From positions 1,593,536-1,657,535 of the forward strand of contig NZ_CP037920.1 in the NCBI RefSeq assembly GCF_007748195.1: 64,000 nucleotides of DNA, in the 5' to 3' direction. The notes beneath the pieces are model-generated. The model was not told the DNA's origin. It saw nothing but the letters and a program-made list of their open reading frames with translations, and made no database searches. The position numbers and the translations under genes were made by a program. Numbering within the stretch: position 1 is the first letter of the stretch; the number at the start of each line of letters is the position of its first letter. This stretch comes from Gimesia aquarii. Its GTDB lineage: Bacteria > Planctomycetota > Planctomycetia > Planctomycetales > Planctomycetaceae. Below, one piece after another: positions 34,812-43,663 of the stretch.

Positions 34812-36077
34812 GTGACATCCGATGCCATTCAGAGTCTCGACGAACACTTTTACCGGCATGAGTCGGGGCGTCTGACTTCACTTTTGACAAACCGCTTTGG
34901 TTTACAAAATATAGAACTCATCGAAGATGCGGTTCAAGAGGCTCTGTTGCGCTCGTTGGATAGTTGGAAGCTGGGAGGTCTACCCGACAACCCTCCAGCC
35001 TGGCTCTACCGTGTGGCAACGAACTGTGTTCTGGATGCACTACGACGACAGCAGACGGTAAAAAAATCGTCAGCCGAATTACAGCAGTATCAGTCGCGCT
35101 TGAATGAGGATTCTCAAAGCGAATCAGGAGCTTGCTCAGACAGTAATGAGGAAGAAAGCATCTTACGGATGATGTGCGTCTGCTGTCATGAGGATTTACC
35201 GGCGGAATCACGCATCTCTTTATCCTTGAGAACGCTTTGTGGATTCAGTATTGGAGAAATCTCTCAAGGATTACTCACCAATAAAGAAACCACGAAAAAA
35301 CGAATTACACGTGCAAAAAAATTCTTTATTTCAGAACGCATTCCTTTCGAAATCCCCGTAGATGAAGCGTTTCACAAGCGGATCGAATCGATGCACCTTG
35401 TCCTCTATTTACTGTTTACCGAAGGGTATAACTCTTCGCGGCCCGACACGCTCATTCGTCGAGAAATCTGTGCGGAAGCGATTCGGCTTTGTCAGCGACT
35501 GATTGATCGGGAAGAGTTTTCGACACCTGCGACGCACGCATTATTAGCACTAATGCTGTTTCATGCCGCGCGATTCGAAGCACGCCTTGATAACGAAGGT
35601 TGTATTCTCTTGATGGATCAGCAGGACCGCAGTCTCTGGGACAAGAATTTAATCGCTTCGGCCGCCGCACAGTTACAATTTGCCGCAACCGGGAACGAAT
35701 TGACGCGCTATCATCTGGAAGCAGGCATTTCCGCCACCCATTGTCTGGCGCCCAGCTTCTCTGAAACCAATTGGGACGCGATCTTGAAGTCATATGATTT
35801 ATTGATAAAGTTCTATCCTTCACCGGTGGTGGCTTTAAATCGTGCTGTGGTCATCGCGCAACTGGAAGGACCGCAGCAAGGGATCAAAGCGATCCAGAAT
35901 ATTCGCGGGATTCAGCTGCTGAAAAACTACCATCTACTCGAAGCAACACTCGGCGAACTGCATCTGAGATGTAAAGAATTTTCCAAAGCACGCCGTTACT
36001 TTTTGCAGGCTCGAGAAAAAACCACATCTCATACCGAGCAATTACTATTGGATCAAAAACTGAAAAAGTGCGAATGA
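34812..36077 (+). CDS. ECF42-like sigma factor with C-terminal TPR-like domain
   Basis: Starting at GTG 34812, just after the YCII stop, gives 421 residues. Regions 2 and 4 are normal: IEDAVQEALLRSLDSWKLGGLPDNPPAWLYRVATN (read in pieces) and LCGFSIGEISQGLLTNKETTKKRI. The rest, about 220 residues, is the DUF6596/TPR-like extension typical of ECF42 (LYLLFTEGYNSS, LLALMLFHAARFEAR, PVVALNRAVVIAQLEGP, YHLLEATLGELHLR). In ECF42 factors this extension is required for activity and replaces a separate anti-sigma protein. The YCII gene directly upstream is the usual target. The frame is open to 34776, overlapping the YCII gene. Confidence 0.9.
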   Translation: MTSDAIQSLDEHFYRHESGRLTSLLTNRFGLQNIELIEDAVQEALLRSLDSWKLGGLPDNPPAWLYRVATNCVLDALRRQQTVKKSSAELQQYQSRLNEDSQSESGACSDSNEEESILRMMCVCCHEDLPAESRISLSLRTLCGFSIGEISQGLLTNKETTKKRITRAKKFFISERIPFEIPVDEAFHKRIESMHLVLYLLFTEGYNSSRPDTLIRREICAEAIRLCQRLIDREEFSTPATHALLALMLFHAARFEARLDNEGCILLMDQQDRSLWDKNLIASAAAQLQFAATGNELTRYHLEAGISATHCLAPSFSETNWDAILKSYDLLIKFYPSPVVALNRAVVIAQLEGPQQGIKAIQNIRGIQLLKNYHLLEATLGELHLRCKEFSKARRYFLQAREKTTSHTEQLLLDQKLKKCE

Positions 36078-36094
36078 GTCTGGGAATGCTCGAT

Positions 36095-36883
36095 TTATTT
36101 TCCGACCGGCGGAGGTTGTGGGCGCGCAAAGACCAATTTGTCGGCAGTCGATTCTTTAGCGACGTATTTATATTTGTCGACGTTAAACTCTGTGAGTTCC
36201 TCTGGTTTATCAATCCGATTCAGAATCATCCAGCCCGCCATTTTTCCGCGCGCCTGTTTGGCGAACAGGGCAATTGTGCGTGATTTTCCTTCTTTGATTT
36301 CCTTAAAGACAGGGGTAATGACACGCCCCGTCAACAAACCGGGCTTGACCGATTTGAAGTATTCATTGGAGGCCAGATTAACCAAGACGTCGTGTTTATG
36401 TGTAGACAGGATTTCATTGAGTCTGTCAGTGATCTTTTCTCCCCAGAAGTCATACAGTGTCTTACCGCGCGCGGTCGACAGACTTGTACCCATTTCAAGC
36501 CGATATGCCTGCATCAGATCCAGCGGACGTAGCAGACCATACAGGCCAGAGAGAATCCGCAAGTGGTCTTGTGCGAATGCTAAGTCGCGTGCTTTGAAAC
36601 GACTGGCTTCGAGTCCCTGATAGACGTCGCCATTAAACGTGAGAACCGCTTGTTTTGCATTTTTGGCAGAGAAGGGGCGTGACCATTGGGCAAAACGGCC
36701 ATGATTCAACTCCGCCAGATCCGCGCTAATGCCCATAAGTTCGCTCAGTGACTTTCGGGACATACGGCGTAGTTTCTTGACGAGAGCCTCTGATTCGTCG
36801 AGAAATTCGGGCATCGAGAATTTCGATGTCTGTTTTTGCGCTTCCAGATTCAAAGATTTGGCGGGAGAGATGACAGTTAACAT
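36095..36883 (-). CDS. yaaA: Peroxide stress protein YaaA
   Basis: A 262-residue YaaA/DUF328 protein: MLTVISPAKSLN at the start, LMGISADLAELNHGRF, LTFNGDVYQGLEA, the conserved LRILSGLYGLLRPLDLMQAYRLEMGT (read in pieces) and LVNLASNEYFKSV. Length and motif order match the family. In Escherichia coli YaaA is induced through OxyR and lowers free iron during peroxide stress; members have a helix-hairpin-helix-like DNA-binding fold. Its presence in the same segment as oxyR and catalase is suggestive but 30 kb away. It converges with the sigma-factor gene, 17 bp apart. Confidence 0.93.
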   Translation of the reverse strand: MLTVISPAKSLNLEAQKQTSKFSMPEFLDESEALVKKLRRMSRKSLSELMGISADLAELNHGRFAQWSRPFSAKNAKQAVLTFNGDVYQGLEASRFKARDLAFAQDHLRILSGLYGLLRPLDLMQAYRLEMGTSLSTARGKTLYDFWGEKITDRLNEILSTHKHDVLVNLASNEYFKSVKPGLLTGRVITPVFKEIKEGKSRTIALFAKQARGKMAGWMILNRIDKPEELTEFNVDKYKYVAKESTADKLVFARPQPPPVGK

Positions 36884-36975
36884 AGTCGCGATCAGTCCTT
36901 AAGCGGTGTGTAAGATTACCACTTTGTTTATAGATCGCACATCTCAGATTGTCAACGAAAAGAAAAAACAGACGT

Positions 36976-38097
36976 TTACGGTTTCAGAGCCTGATAAGAC
37001 TTAATCATGGCGTCTACTTTGTCAGTTTGGGGATGCAATGAGCCCCAGCGAAAGACCATGACTCCGGTGGCAGGTAAGCGCGTCCCGTGATCTAATACTA
37101 ATTGTACTTGTTCGACAGCCACAGACTCGCCCCAGTCCGAGAGTTGTACAATCGGCCAGATTTTGTGCCGTTCCCCGGGCTTGCCTTTGATGCCGAGGAA
37201 CTTCCCCAGCCAGGCTGTCTGACGCGAGATCCAGGCAGGATCATGCGGATGATTGAACCGGGCATGGTAGGGCATAATGCTGAAGACATCCATATATTTT
37301 GCTTGCGCTTTCAGATCAATGGCCAATTTATTTTTGAGCGCGCCGTTGAAATCGGTGTCGGACCAGGGACAGTGGAATGTGCCTAAGAGAGCTTGAGGAC
37401 GCGTCTCATCAATGACCGAACGGAATTCGCGGACCCAATCTGTAAAGACATCACAGCGCCACTGGACCCAGGTCTCTTTATGCTTTCCCAGCAGTTGTTT
37501 TGAGAGTTCAGACGCGGGGACATCGGGTAATTTCGTTTTGGTTTCGCGCTGGAACTGTTTCAGGCAGCGTTTACAGAAACAGGTTTCGGGCATGTCCGGG
37601 ACCGCTCGTTCCCAACTGGCGTGGCTGTGATGGTAGTCGAGCCAGATGCCGTCAATCTCGAATTTCTTGAGCACTCTACGAAATTCATCCATACGATATT
37701 TGCGATAGCCGGGATGGGTGGGGCAGATCCCCTGCCAACCCTGGGGAGCGGGACAAACCTTTCCATCGACGCCAATGGGGGCGGCGTCGGGATGTTCTTT
37801 AAGATAGTTGGCGACATGAAGTGTATTGAACTCAGCGAAGACTTTTGCCCCTTGTTTTTTGAGAAGCGCAACGCGTTCCTGTGTCAGGCCACCCGATCCC
37901 ATAAAGATCGCATTGATTCCCAACTCCGGCAATGTCATGTTCTGTTTCAGTAATTGTGTGGGAACGCCACCATAAACACCACGGATTTTGATATGGGGGC
38001 GCTTTTCAATCTGAGCATTCACAGATTGTAAGGATAGCTGAGTCGTTGTTGTGATGACAATCAGTGATAAAATAGTTCGCATCGTTTGTTTTGCCAT
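36976..38097 (-). CDS. Secreted TIM-barrel, glycoside hydrolase-like protein
   Basis: A 373-residue exported protein: the ATG at 38097 follows AAGGAGAG and a signal peptide ends near residue 29 (SVNA). The body alternates strands and helices of a TIM barrel: IRGVYGGV, INAIFMGSGG, AKVFAEFN, FEIDGIWLDYHH, ALLGTFHCPW, MDVFSIMPYH, GVMVFRWGS. The acidic residue in GIWLDYHH is placed as in GH-type barrels such as GH10-like or DUF4015 proteins. A CFCKRC cluster in a loop could bind a metal. The substrate is unknown; neighbouring secreted hydrolases suggest a carbohydrate. Confidence 0.65.
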   Translation of the reverse strand: MAKQTMRTILSLIVITTTTQLSLQSVNAQIEKRPHIKIRGVYGGVPTQLLKQNMTLPELGINAIFMGSGGLTQERVALLKKQGAKVFAEFNTLHVANYLKEHPDAAPIGVDGKVCPAPQGWQGICPTHPGYRKYRMDEFRRVLKKFEIDGIWLDYHHSHASWERAVPDMPETCFCKRCLKQFQRETKTKLPDVPASELSKQLLGKHKETWVQWRCDVFTDWVREFRSVIDETRPQALLGTFHCPWSDTDFNGALKNKLAIDLKAQAKYMDVFSIMPYHARFNHPHDPAWISRQTAWLGKFLGIKGKPGERHKIWPIVQLSDWGESVAVEQVQLVLDHGTRLPATGVMVFRWGSLHPQTDKVDAMIKSYQALKP

Positions 38098-38166
38098 TGA
38101 ATTCTCTCCTTATCAGTGAAGTACACACTTCAATCTATCGTGCAGGGGAGTATAGATCAACGATGG

Positions 38167-39024
38167 TTACTGCTTCAGAACGTCAGAGAGCCATTGGCGG
38201 GCCTGGGTTCGTTCGGGCAAATCTTTCAATACCCATTCATCGGAATGATTGGGGTAGGGGATCGCGAGGAAGGTGAATTCGCCTTTTGAGTTCGACTTTT
38301 TGAGATACTCTTCTGTCGCGCGAGTACTCTTTTCGTGAGTAATGAACTGAGGCCGCTTCCCAAGTCGGGCGAGCCGTTTATAGGCAGAAGCAACATTGCT
38401 ATCGGAATAATTCCATTTTCGAACGCCATCATAATGACTGTGTGGCAGCATGGCTTTCCAGAGCGAGGCGATTTCATCGTCGCGGAGACCAATATAGTTG
38501 CAGGCAATGGCGCCTCGTGAAAAGCCGGTGAGAATCACGTTTTGGGGATCACCACCAAATTCTTTACAAATCCGGGCGACCGTTTGTTTGCAGTAATCCG
38601 CGGTGGCATCGGGATCGCCCCACCATTTGATCGCGTGTTTGCCAGTCTTCGGTTCAACAAAAGGCAAGCTAACCCAGATCATCCCCTTTCCACCAGACAA
38701 GCCATAACCCAGCTTACAATCTTGAACGCGTCCATCACTACGGTCTTGAAGTACATTCGTGTAACCTCCGTTTCCCGGATACTCCACGATCACGGGGTAT
38801 TTTCGGCCGGGCATCCAATTCGTGGGGAGATAAAGGGCGTGTGCGATTTCTGTTGTCTCGTATCCGGGATTTTGCTGCCAGACCCGCTTTCCCGCCTGTG
38901 GTTTGCCTTTGATCATAGCAGGAACCTGTAAGTCATTCGGCAGGTTATTTAGATTCACAGGCTCTGCTGCAGGCAATATTGTTGTGCTATAAACGAAAAA
39001 CAAGGTGAGACTGAAACGATTCAC
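38167..39024 (-). CDS. Secreted alpha/beta-hydrolase, esterase-like
   Basis: A 285-residue exported protein with a signal peptide (cleavage near residue 20, LPAAEP). The alpha/beta-hydrolase marks are KYPVIVEYPGNGG for the oxyanion strand, the nucleophile elbow VILTGFSRGAIACNY with the catalytic serine in GFSRG, and the C-terminal YPNHSDEWVL supplying the histidine. A sugar ester or similar extracellular substrate is likely. The gene follows the FG-GAP protein gene by 39 bp on the same strand, and precedes the TIM-barrel gene. Confidence 0.8.
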   Translation of the reverse strand: MNRFSLTLFFVYSTTILPAAEPVNLNNLPNDLQVPAMIKGKPQAGKRVWQQNPGYETTEIAHALYLPTNWMPGRKYPVIVEYPGNGGYTNVLQDRSDGRVQDCKLGYGLSGGKGMIWVSLPFVEPKTGKHAIKWWGDPDATADYCKQTVARICKEFGGDPQNVILTGFSRGAIACNYIGLRDDEIASLWKAMLPHSHYDGVRKWNYSDSNVASAYKRLARLGKRPQFITHEKSTRATEEYLKKSNSKGEFTFLAIPYPNHSDEWVLKDLPERTQARQWLSDVLKQ

Positions 39025-39063
39025 AAACCCGATTCCTGTCGTTCATTAGAAAAAGATGCTAAA

Positions 39064-40851
39064 TTATTTGATTTCATCTTCCTTAAGGTTAAACGACAGC
39101 GAATAAGAATCAAGGATGGGTGTGTGTGATTGATTGGTTGTTGAGAAAATGAATTCAAGTCGTACAGGCTCATCAATCTTTAGTTGTGAACCGCTCAAAA
39201 CATGGGAACGGATTGTTTTCCCGGTTTCATTCAAGATATTCACTTCGATCGATGTTTGGTTTGGTGTGCGTATAGCATAATTCAGTTTGTTAAATCGACC
39301 ATTGGGATGAAGCGTGAGCAGTTCAGTGGTAAATTTACCTGTCGAGCGGTATTTGCCATCTTGTTTGTTTAGCACCAGATTATCTGTCAGGTTAACAACA
39401 GCCTCTTTGGTACCACGATAGATGAAGTACGAGTCTTCATAAGCCCAGGGAACCACATTCAGTCGCTGATAGTTGCGACGGCGTTGAAAATGTTCGGTAT
39501 TGGCACCAAAGCCTTGCGTTTCGATCACATCTAATCCGCCGCTCCCTGTGATCACCAACTCCAAAAAAGGATCATCGTCAAGATTACAAACATAGGCATC
39601 ACCCCAATAGCGTGGTCCACCAACGTCGAAACGATCAAGGATCTCTCCTTCCGCCGAGAGGGCATAGACGATTCCATTTGCTCGTGTCTCTTTATTGGAA
39701 AATATATGCGTGTTATCAAAATACTTACCATTGGTCAGCGCCAGAATTTCCATTTTTTGATCACCATTGATATCACAGAGGATTGGTGTCAAATAAGCAT
39801 GCGAGTTCTGATGCTTGAGCTCAGGACGCAGATTCCTGCGCCACTTGATACGTCCTTTTGCGTCCAGACAATAGACCTCGTTTTGAAATGTCATACCAAC
39901 GATTTCCACTTCTCCATCGCCATCCAGATCGGCCACGTTCGGTGAATCTTCACCACTCAAGTCTGGTACTTTCCAAAGCAGTGTGCCATCCGTTTCAAAA
40001 GCGTAAATGGCATCGTGTGCATCATCTCTTGCATAATTGTCAACCGATTTGATGATTTCGACCGATCCATCATCGTCGATATCAACCAATACCGGATCGG
40101 CACTCGAAGCGTTATCGTTTGTCTTGTACGACCAGAGGCTCTTTAGCGTGATCGGGTCAATACGATGCAACACTCCCTTCTTGCCGCGCGAATCGTCGCC
40201 AGAACCTGCGAAGAAGTCCCATCGACCATCTCGGTCCACATCCATCGCTGTCGTGTGACAGCCACATTGAACCCAACCTGCACGCCGCTCACTGAGTTTC
40301 AAATCCGCCATGTTGAGACGCAGTAGATACTTTGACCGAGAACCAAATAATCCATCAAGCTGTCCATCCCCGTCGGCGTCAACAATCACTGCCGAATTTC
40401 CGAGTTTGAAGTCACTGGAATCCCATTTTCGGAGCACGTTCCCGGTATGGTCGAGCACGTACAGACGCCCGGGACTGGAAACGGTATAAAGAATTTCGAT
40501 TTTGCCATCACCGTCCAAATCGTAGGCCGAAATACTCTGCTGACTTCCCGCCAATTTCTTGCTCCAGATCACAGAGCCATTGCTGGCGTTGAGCATCTGT
40601 AATTTTTTGGTTTTTCGTGAGGCAAACAGTATTTCTCGTTGACCATCATTGTCAAAGTCGACACAAATCTGTGCATTACAAAAACTAAGATCAGGCTTGA
40701 TGTATTCGAGTTGGAAGAATTTACTGGTGGTTGATTGCAACCTCGTATTATTTCCAGATTTAATGTCAGACTCTGAATCCGCAAGACTGATGGATGTTTC
40801 GATGACTGACAGTAGAGCCATGACAGTCATTAGTACCAAACGCTGGCACAT
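39064..40851 (-). CDS. Exported FG-GAP/VCBS-repeat protein
   Basis: A 595-residue protein with a signal peptide (MALLSVIETSISLA region). Most of it is a seven-bladed-type propeller of FG-GAP/VCBS repeats with calcium loops: QICVDFDNDGQREILFAS, SAYDLDGDGKIEILYT, IVDADGDGQLDGLFG, VLVDIDDDGSVEIIKS, VADLDGDGEVEIVGM, CDINGDQKMEILAL, CNLDDDPFLELVIT. The last 130 residues form a beta-rich domain (LLTLHPNGRFNKL). Such propellers usually bind ligands or partners outside the cell rather than catalyse. The hydrolase gene downstream on the same strand may be functionally linked. Confidence 0.85.
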   Translation of the reverse strand: MCQRLVLMTVMALLSVIETSISLADSESDIKSGNNTRLQSTTSKFFQLEYIKPDLSFCNAQICVDFDNDGQREILFASRKTKKLQMLNASNGSVIWSKKLAGSQQSISAYDLDGDGKIEILYTVSSPGRLYVLDHTGNVLRKWDSSDFKLGNSAVIVDADGDGQLDGLFGSRSKYLLRLNMADLKLSERRAGWVQCGCHTTAMDVDRDGRWDFFAGSGDDSRGKKGVLHRIDPITLKSLWSYKTNDNASSADPVLVDIDDDGSVEIIKSVDNYARDDAHDAIYAFETDGTLLWKVPDLSGEDSPNVADLDGDGEVEIVGMTFQNEVYCLDAKGRIKWRRNLRPELKHQNSHAYLTPILCDINGDQKMEILALTNGKYFDNTHIFSNKETRANGIVYALSAEGEILDRFDVGGPRYWGDAYVCNLDDDPFLELVITGSGGLDVIETQGFGANTEHFQRRRNYQRLNVVPWAYEDSYFIYRGTKEAVVNLTDNLVLNKQDGKYRSTGKFTTELLTLHPNGRFNKLNYAIRTPNQTSIEVNILNETGKTIRSHVLSGSQLKIDEPVRLEFIFSTTNQSHTPILDSYSLSFNLKEDEIK

Positions 40852-40949
40852 TATGGTTTTCCTTTTGATTCAATAGAAGATAATAGTTGTGATCATTTTT
40901 TTTGCTAACTTCAATTACAATTTCATGAAAATAATTCAATAGAAAAAGA

Positions 40950-41390
40950 TCATTTGTTAAGATTGAAATCCTGTTTGTTTATACCAGATAAAATAGTTAC
41001 CTCTAGCGTAGTTTTGATATTATATTGAGCAGGAATATATTGCTCCGTTTCTTCTACCTTAGCACCTCCGGTTTGCGGTCCTGCATCGACCATCTTACCA
41101 GTATTGCGAGTTGCTCGAATCAGAACTTTATGTGGTCCCATCGTTGGCCCTTTTTCGGTAATGTCATACTTGCCATTTTTGATCGGGCCTCCAGAAGTGG
41201 GGCCTTTGGTACTGCCAGTGGGAATGAATTCAATGATTCCCTTTTCAATGGGCTCTCCGTTAAAGGTAACACTTCCACTGATCGTGGCGCGCTCCTGACC
41301 AGTTTCTTTCCCGCCACAACCGACAGTCATCGCTATGGAGAGAACGATGGCCAGCACTCCGAGTGGCTTTCGATCTGAATTTCTTCGCAT
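40950..41390 (-). CDS. Planctomycete lipoprotein with carboxypeptidase-regulatory-like fold
   Basis: The ATG at 41390 has GAGG seven bases upstream and gives 146 residues. The lipobox is MTVGC with Cys25. The mature part begins ATISGSVTFNGEPIEKGIIEFIP, the pattern of the small carboxypeptidase-regulatory/transthyretin-like lipoproteins that planctomycetes place beside DUF1559 genes, and ends VTILSGINKQDFNL. Function is unknown. It follows the DUF1559 gene by 87 bp on the same strand. Confidence 0.85.
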   Translation of the reverse strand: MRRNSDRKPLGVLAIVLSIAMTVGCGGKETGQERATISGSVTFNGEPIEKGIIEFIPTGSTKGPTSGGPIKNGKYDITEKGPTMGPHKVLIRATRNTGKMVDAGPQTGGAKVEETEQYIPAQYNIKTTLEVTILSGINKQDFNLNK

Positions 41391-41477
41391 GACGTTGCCT
41401 CGTTCAGAATGTACTGAAGCATGGTATTGTGTATGAGTGGTGCACAATACCGCCTTTGAACATCATTGAGTATCTTC

Positions 41478-42404
41478 TTAAAATTCGCCTAAAGGGATCC
41501 CATCCTGTGGTCTTCCCAGATTCTGCCATGTATTGATGTCGATATTTTCGCTCACAAAACGGACAGCTCCATCGCCCAATAGCACGTGGACTCCGCCTTC
41601 ATGCATGCTGCGTGCAGCCAGATGCCAGGTATGAAAGTTATTGCTGTTTGAAGAATGTCGACACGGTGCCGGGCCTGTCGTCGTTTCGTCACAGTATTTA
41701 AAGGTTCCTCCCCGCACTTCATCCTGGATTCTGGTGTTGGGCGTTCGATCGTGACGGTAGTAACACACATCGGTTGTCTGCCACGAACCACGAGCGTCGT
41801 TGGTTAAGCCTCCGAGTACTTCTGCAAGTAGGACAACATTACTGGTACCATCGGTAAAGTCTCGAAAACGGGTTCTGCTGACAGGTGAAAAAACTGCGTT
41901 TGGTTTGGGAGTTCTCGTATCTCGTGGAGTCCAACCTCCGACACCAATATTGAGGCAATAGTTACCTCGAGTCGAAATTAACGGAATGACCGGATAATCG
42001 AAGTTGTTGACTGATCCCGGATCAGAAGGGCAACGAAATAGTCCAATGACAGCAAGCTGCAGGAATTCGCTTTCAGGGTGTCTCCACGGTTCAACGTTAA
42101 AATCGACCCTGTTATAGAGATTTGCCTGATCAATGAAAGGAAGAAGCATTGTGAAACCTGTGTGTCCTGTTCCACCTGTAGATCTTAAATACCACAGCGC
42201 TGGGAGTGCGCGATGTACGTCGTGGTAATTATGAAGTCCCAACCCAAGTTGCTTCAGGTTATTTCGGCATTGTGAGCGGCGTGCTGCTTCGCGCGCCTGT
42301 TGAACGGCCGGCAGTAACAACGCAATGAGTATTGCAATGATCGCGATTACAACTAACAACTCGATCAGAGTAAATCCGCGGCATTTGTCTGGATGCTTTT
42401 GCAT
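41478..42404 (-). CDS. DUF1559 prepilin-like (H-X9-DG) protein
   Basis: A 308-residue protein with a type IV prepilin-like N-terminus: [20 protein letters not shown], preceded by a short basic leader, then [20 protein letters not shown], the signature of the planctomycete DUF1559 family. The C-terminal H-X9-DG motif is present ([18 protein letters not shown]). The large expansion of this family is a marker of planctomycetes. Cleavage after the glycine before FTLIE by a prepilin peptidase is expected. Its role, pseudopilin or surface protein, is not established. Confidence 0.95.
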   Translation of the reverse strand: MQKHPDKCRGFTLIELLVVIAIIAILIALLLPAVQQAREAARRSQCRNNLKQLGLGLHNYHDVHRALPALWYLRSTGGTGHTGFTMLLPFIDQANLYNRVDFNVEPWRHPESEFLQLAVIGLFRCPSDPGSVNNFDYPVIPLISTRGNYCLNIGVGGWTPRDTRTPKPNAVFSPVSRTRFRDFTDGTSNVVLLAEVLGGLTNDARGSWQTTDVCYYRHDRTPNTRIQDEVRGGTFKYCDETTTGPAPCRHSSNSNNFHTWHLAARSMHEGGVHVLLGDGAVRFVSENIDINTWQNLGRPQDGIPLGEF

Positions 42405-42563
42405 GACGAATCCCCATTTTGATGAAAAGAATGAAATGATGATTTATTCTATACTTTGCTCTATAGGAGCAAATGAGTTATTGATCGCGGTAAGTCACTT
42501 GTGTGAAGCCGTGAGATTTTTCATAAACATTTCGCATTATTAACGGATTTCTGTTGTGGTCTC

Positions 42564-43649
42564 TTATGATTTTGTTTTTTCATACTGCTGCCTGGCACGT
42601 CGGGCGAAGGTGTCCAGATCAACGATCGCGGCACGGTCACCTGCCGCTTTGACAAGGTTGCAGATAAGTTTGATGGCTTTAAACTCCGGGTCTTCGACAT
42701 ACATGACCGAGGGATGAACTCCGAAGTCATAAGTTGCCCGGTTTTCAATGGCCCAGAGGACACTTTTCTCAATGAGTTGCAGGAAATCATCGAGTTTCCA
42801 GCTCCTGCCACGAAAAGCGCCAACGTCCATCGGGGGTGAGAAAGGAACTTCAATCAGACCCGTCGGATAAACATAGGGCTGGTGTTGTTTGTGTGTGGCG
42901 ATAAACGCATCGAAATCCGCTTTGGTCGGATTCTTACGATTTACATTGGTCGGCCCCCTGTATTGAGAACTGGTCCACGTGTATCCCAGCGAGAGCAACA
43001 TTTCCTGCAGGTCGACTCGGTCCGCAATCCCATTCGCAAAAGCGTAGGGTGTTCGGAAACCGGCCGGTTTGATACCCAGCCGCTGTCGCATTGCCAACTC
43101 ACATAATCTGATATTTTCTGAGATGACTTCTGCGGGCGTTTTTCCTTTAATCAACCAGGGAGCGCGCTGGAAACGATATTGAATATCGTTTGGATTTTTG
43201 GCTGTAATTCTGACATGATCGTAAGTATGATTGCCGATCGGATGTCCTGCTTGAATGATCTGTTTGAGCCAGTCAACGTTTTTATGTTCCAAAACCTGGC
43301 CCACAAGAAACGAATGCAGCACGCCGCCCGCCTCTTTGACTATGCGACATGATTCCACTGTGTATTGCTTCGTTTCGTCGTTGAGATTCCCTTTTTGATG
43401 ATCCCAGGGATAGGCGTTTCGCGGTTTGCCTTTGATTGGATAACCGGCGGACATCTCCAGATCATAGGAAATTGCAATCAACGCTTTACTCTCATTCGTA
43501 GCGAGATCGGTTTTTTCTTCATCGGCAACAAGTCGAGAGACCATCGAAAGTCCTGCCACTGTTGCTGCACTACTACTCAAAAATTGACGACGTGAAATCG
43601 TAGTTTGAGATTGTTTTGATTTCGAAGATGGGCCCAGGTACTGGTTCAT
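42564..43649 (-). CDS. Tat-exported polysaccharide deacetylase
   Basis: A 361-residue NodB-homology protein. The N-terminus has a twin-arginine signal (SRRQFLSSSAATVAGLS). The deacetylase motifs are ISYDLEMSAG for the first strand, the metal-site GNHTYDHV, FRTPYAFANG, and TYDFGVHPSVM near the end. The first motif lacks the usual TFDDG, so the metal site may differ from chitin or xylan deacetylases. The gene follows the PVC-type dehydrogenase by 14 bp on the same strand, so both are probably under the GntR regulator upstream. Confidence 0.85.
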   Translation of the reverse strand: MNQYLGPSSKSKQSQTTISRRQFLSSSAATVAGLSMVSRLVADEEKTDLATNESKALIAISYDLEMSAGYPIKGKPRNAYPWDHQKGNLNDETKQYTVESCRIVKEAGGVLHSFLVGQVLEHKNVDWLKQIIQAGHPIGNHTYDHVRITAKNPNDIQYRFQRAPWLIKGKTPAEVISENIRLCELAMRQRLGIKPAGFRTPYAFANGIADRVDLQEMLLSLGYTWTSSQYRGPTNVNRKNPTKADFDAFIATHKQHQPYVYPTGLIEVPFSPPMDVGAFRGRSWKLDDFLQLIEKSVLWAIENRATYDFGVHPSVMYVEDPEFKAIKLICNLVKAAGDRAAIVDLDTFARRARQQYEKTKS

Positions 43650-43663
43650 TTTATTTCTCTAAT

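Noticed and set aside
42455-42473. TTTGCTC/GAGCAAA hairpin between the deacetylase and DUF1559 genes
   Set aside because: Seven-pair AT-rich stem with no T-run on either strand; too weak to call a terminator or operator.
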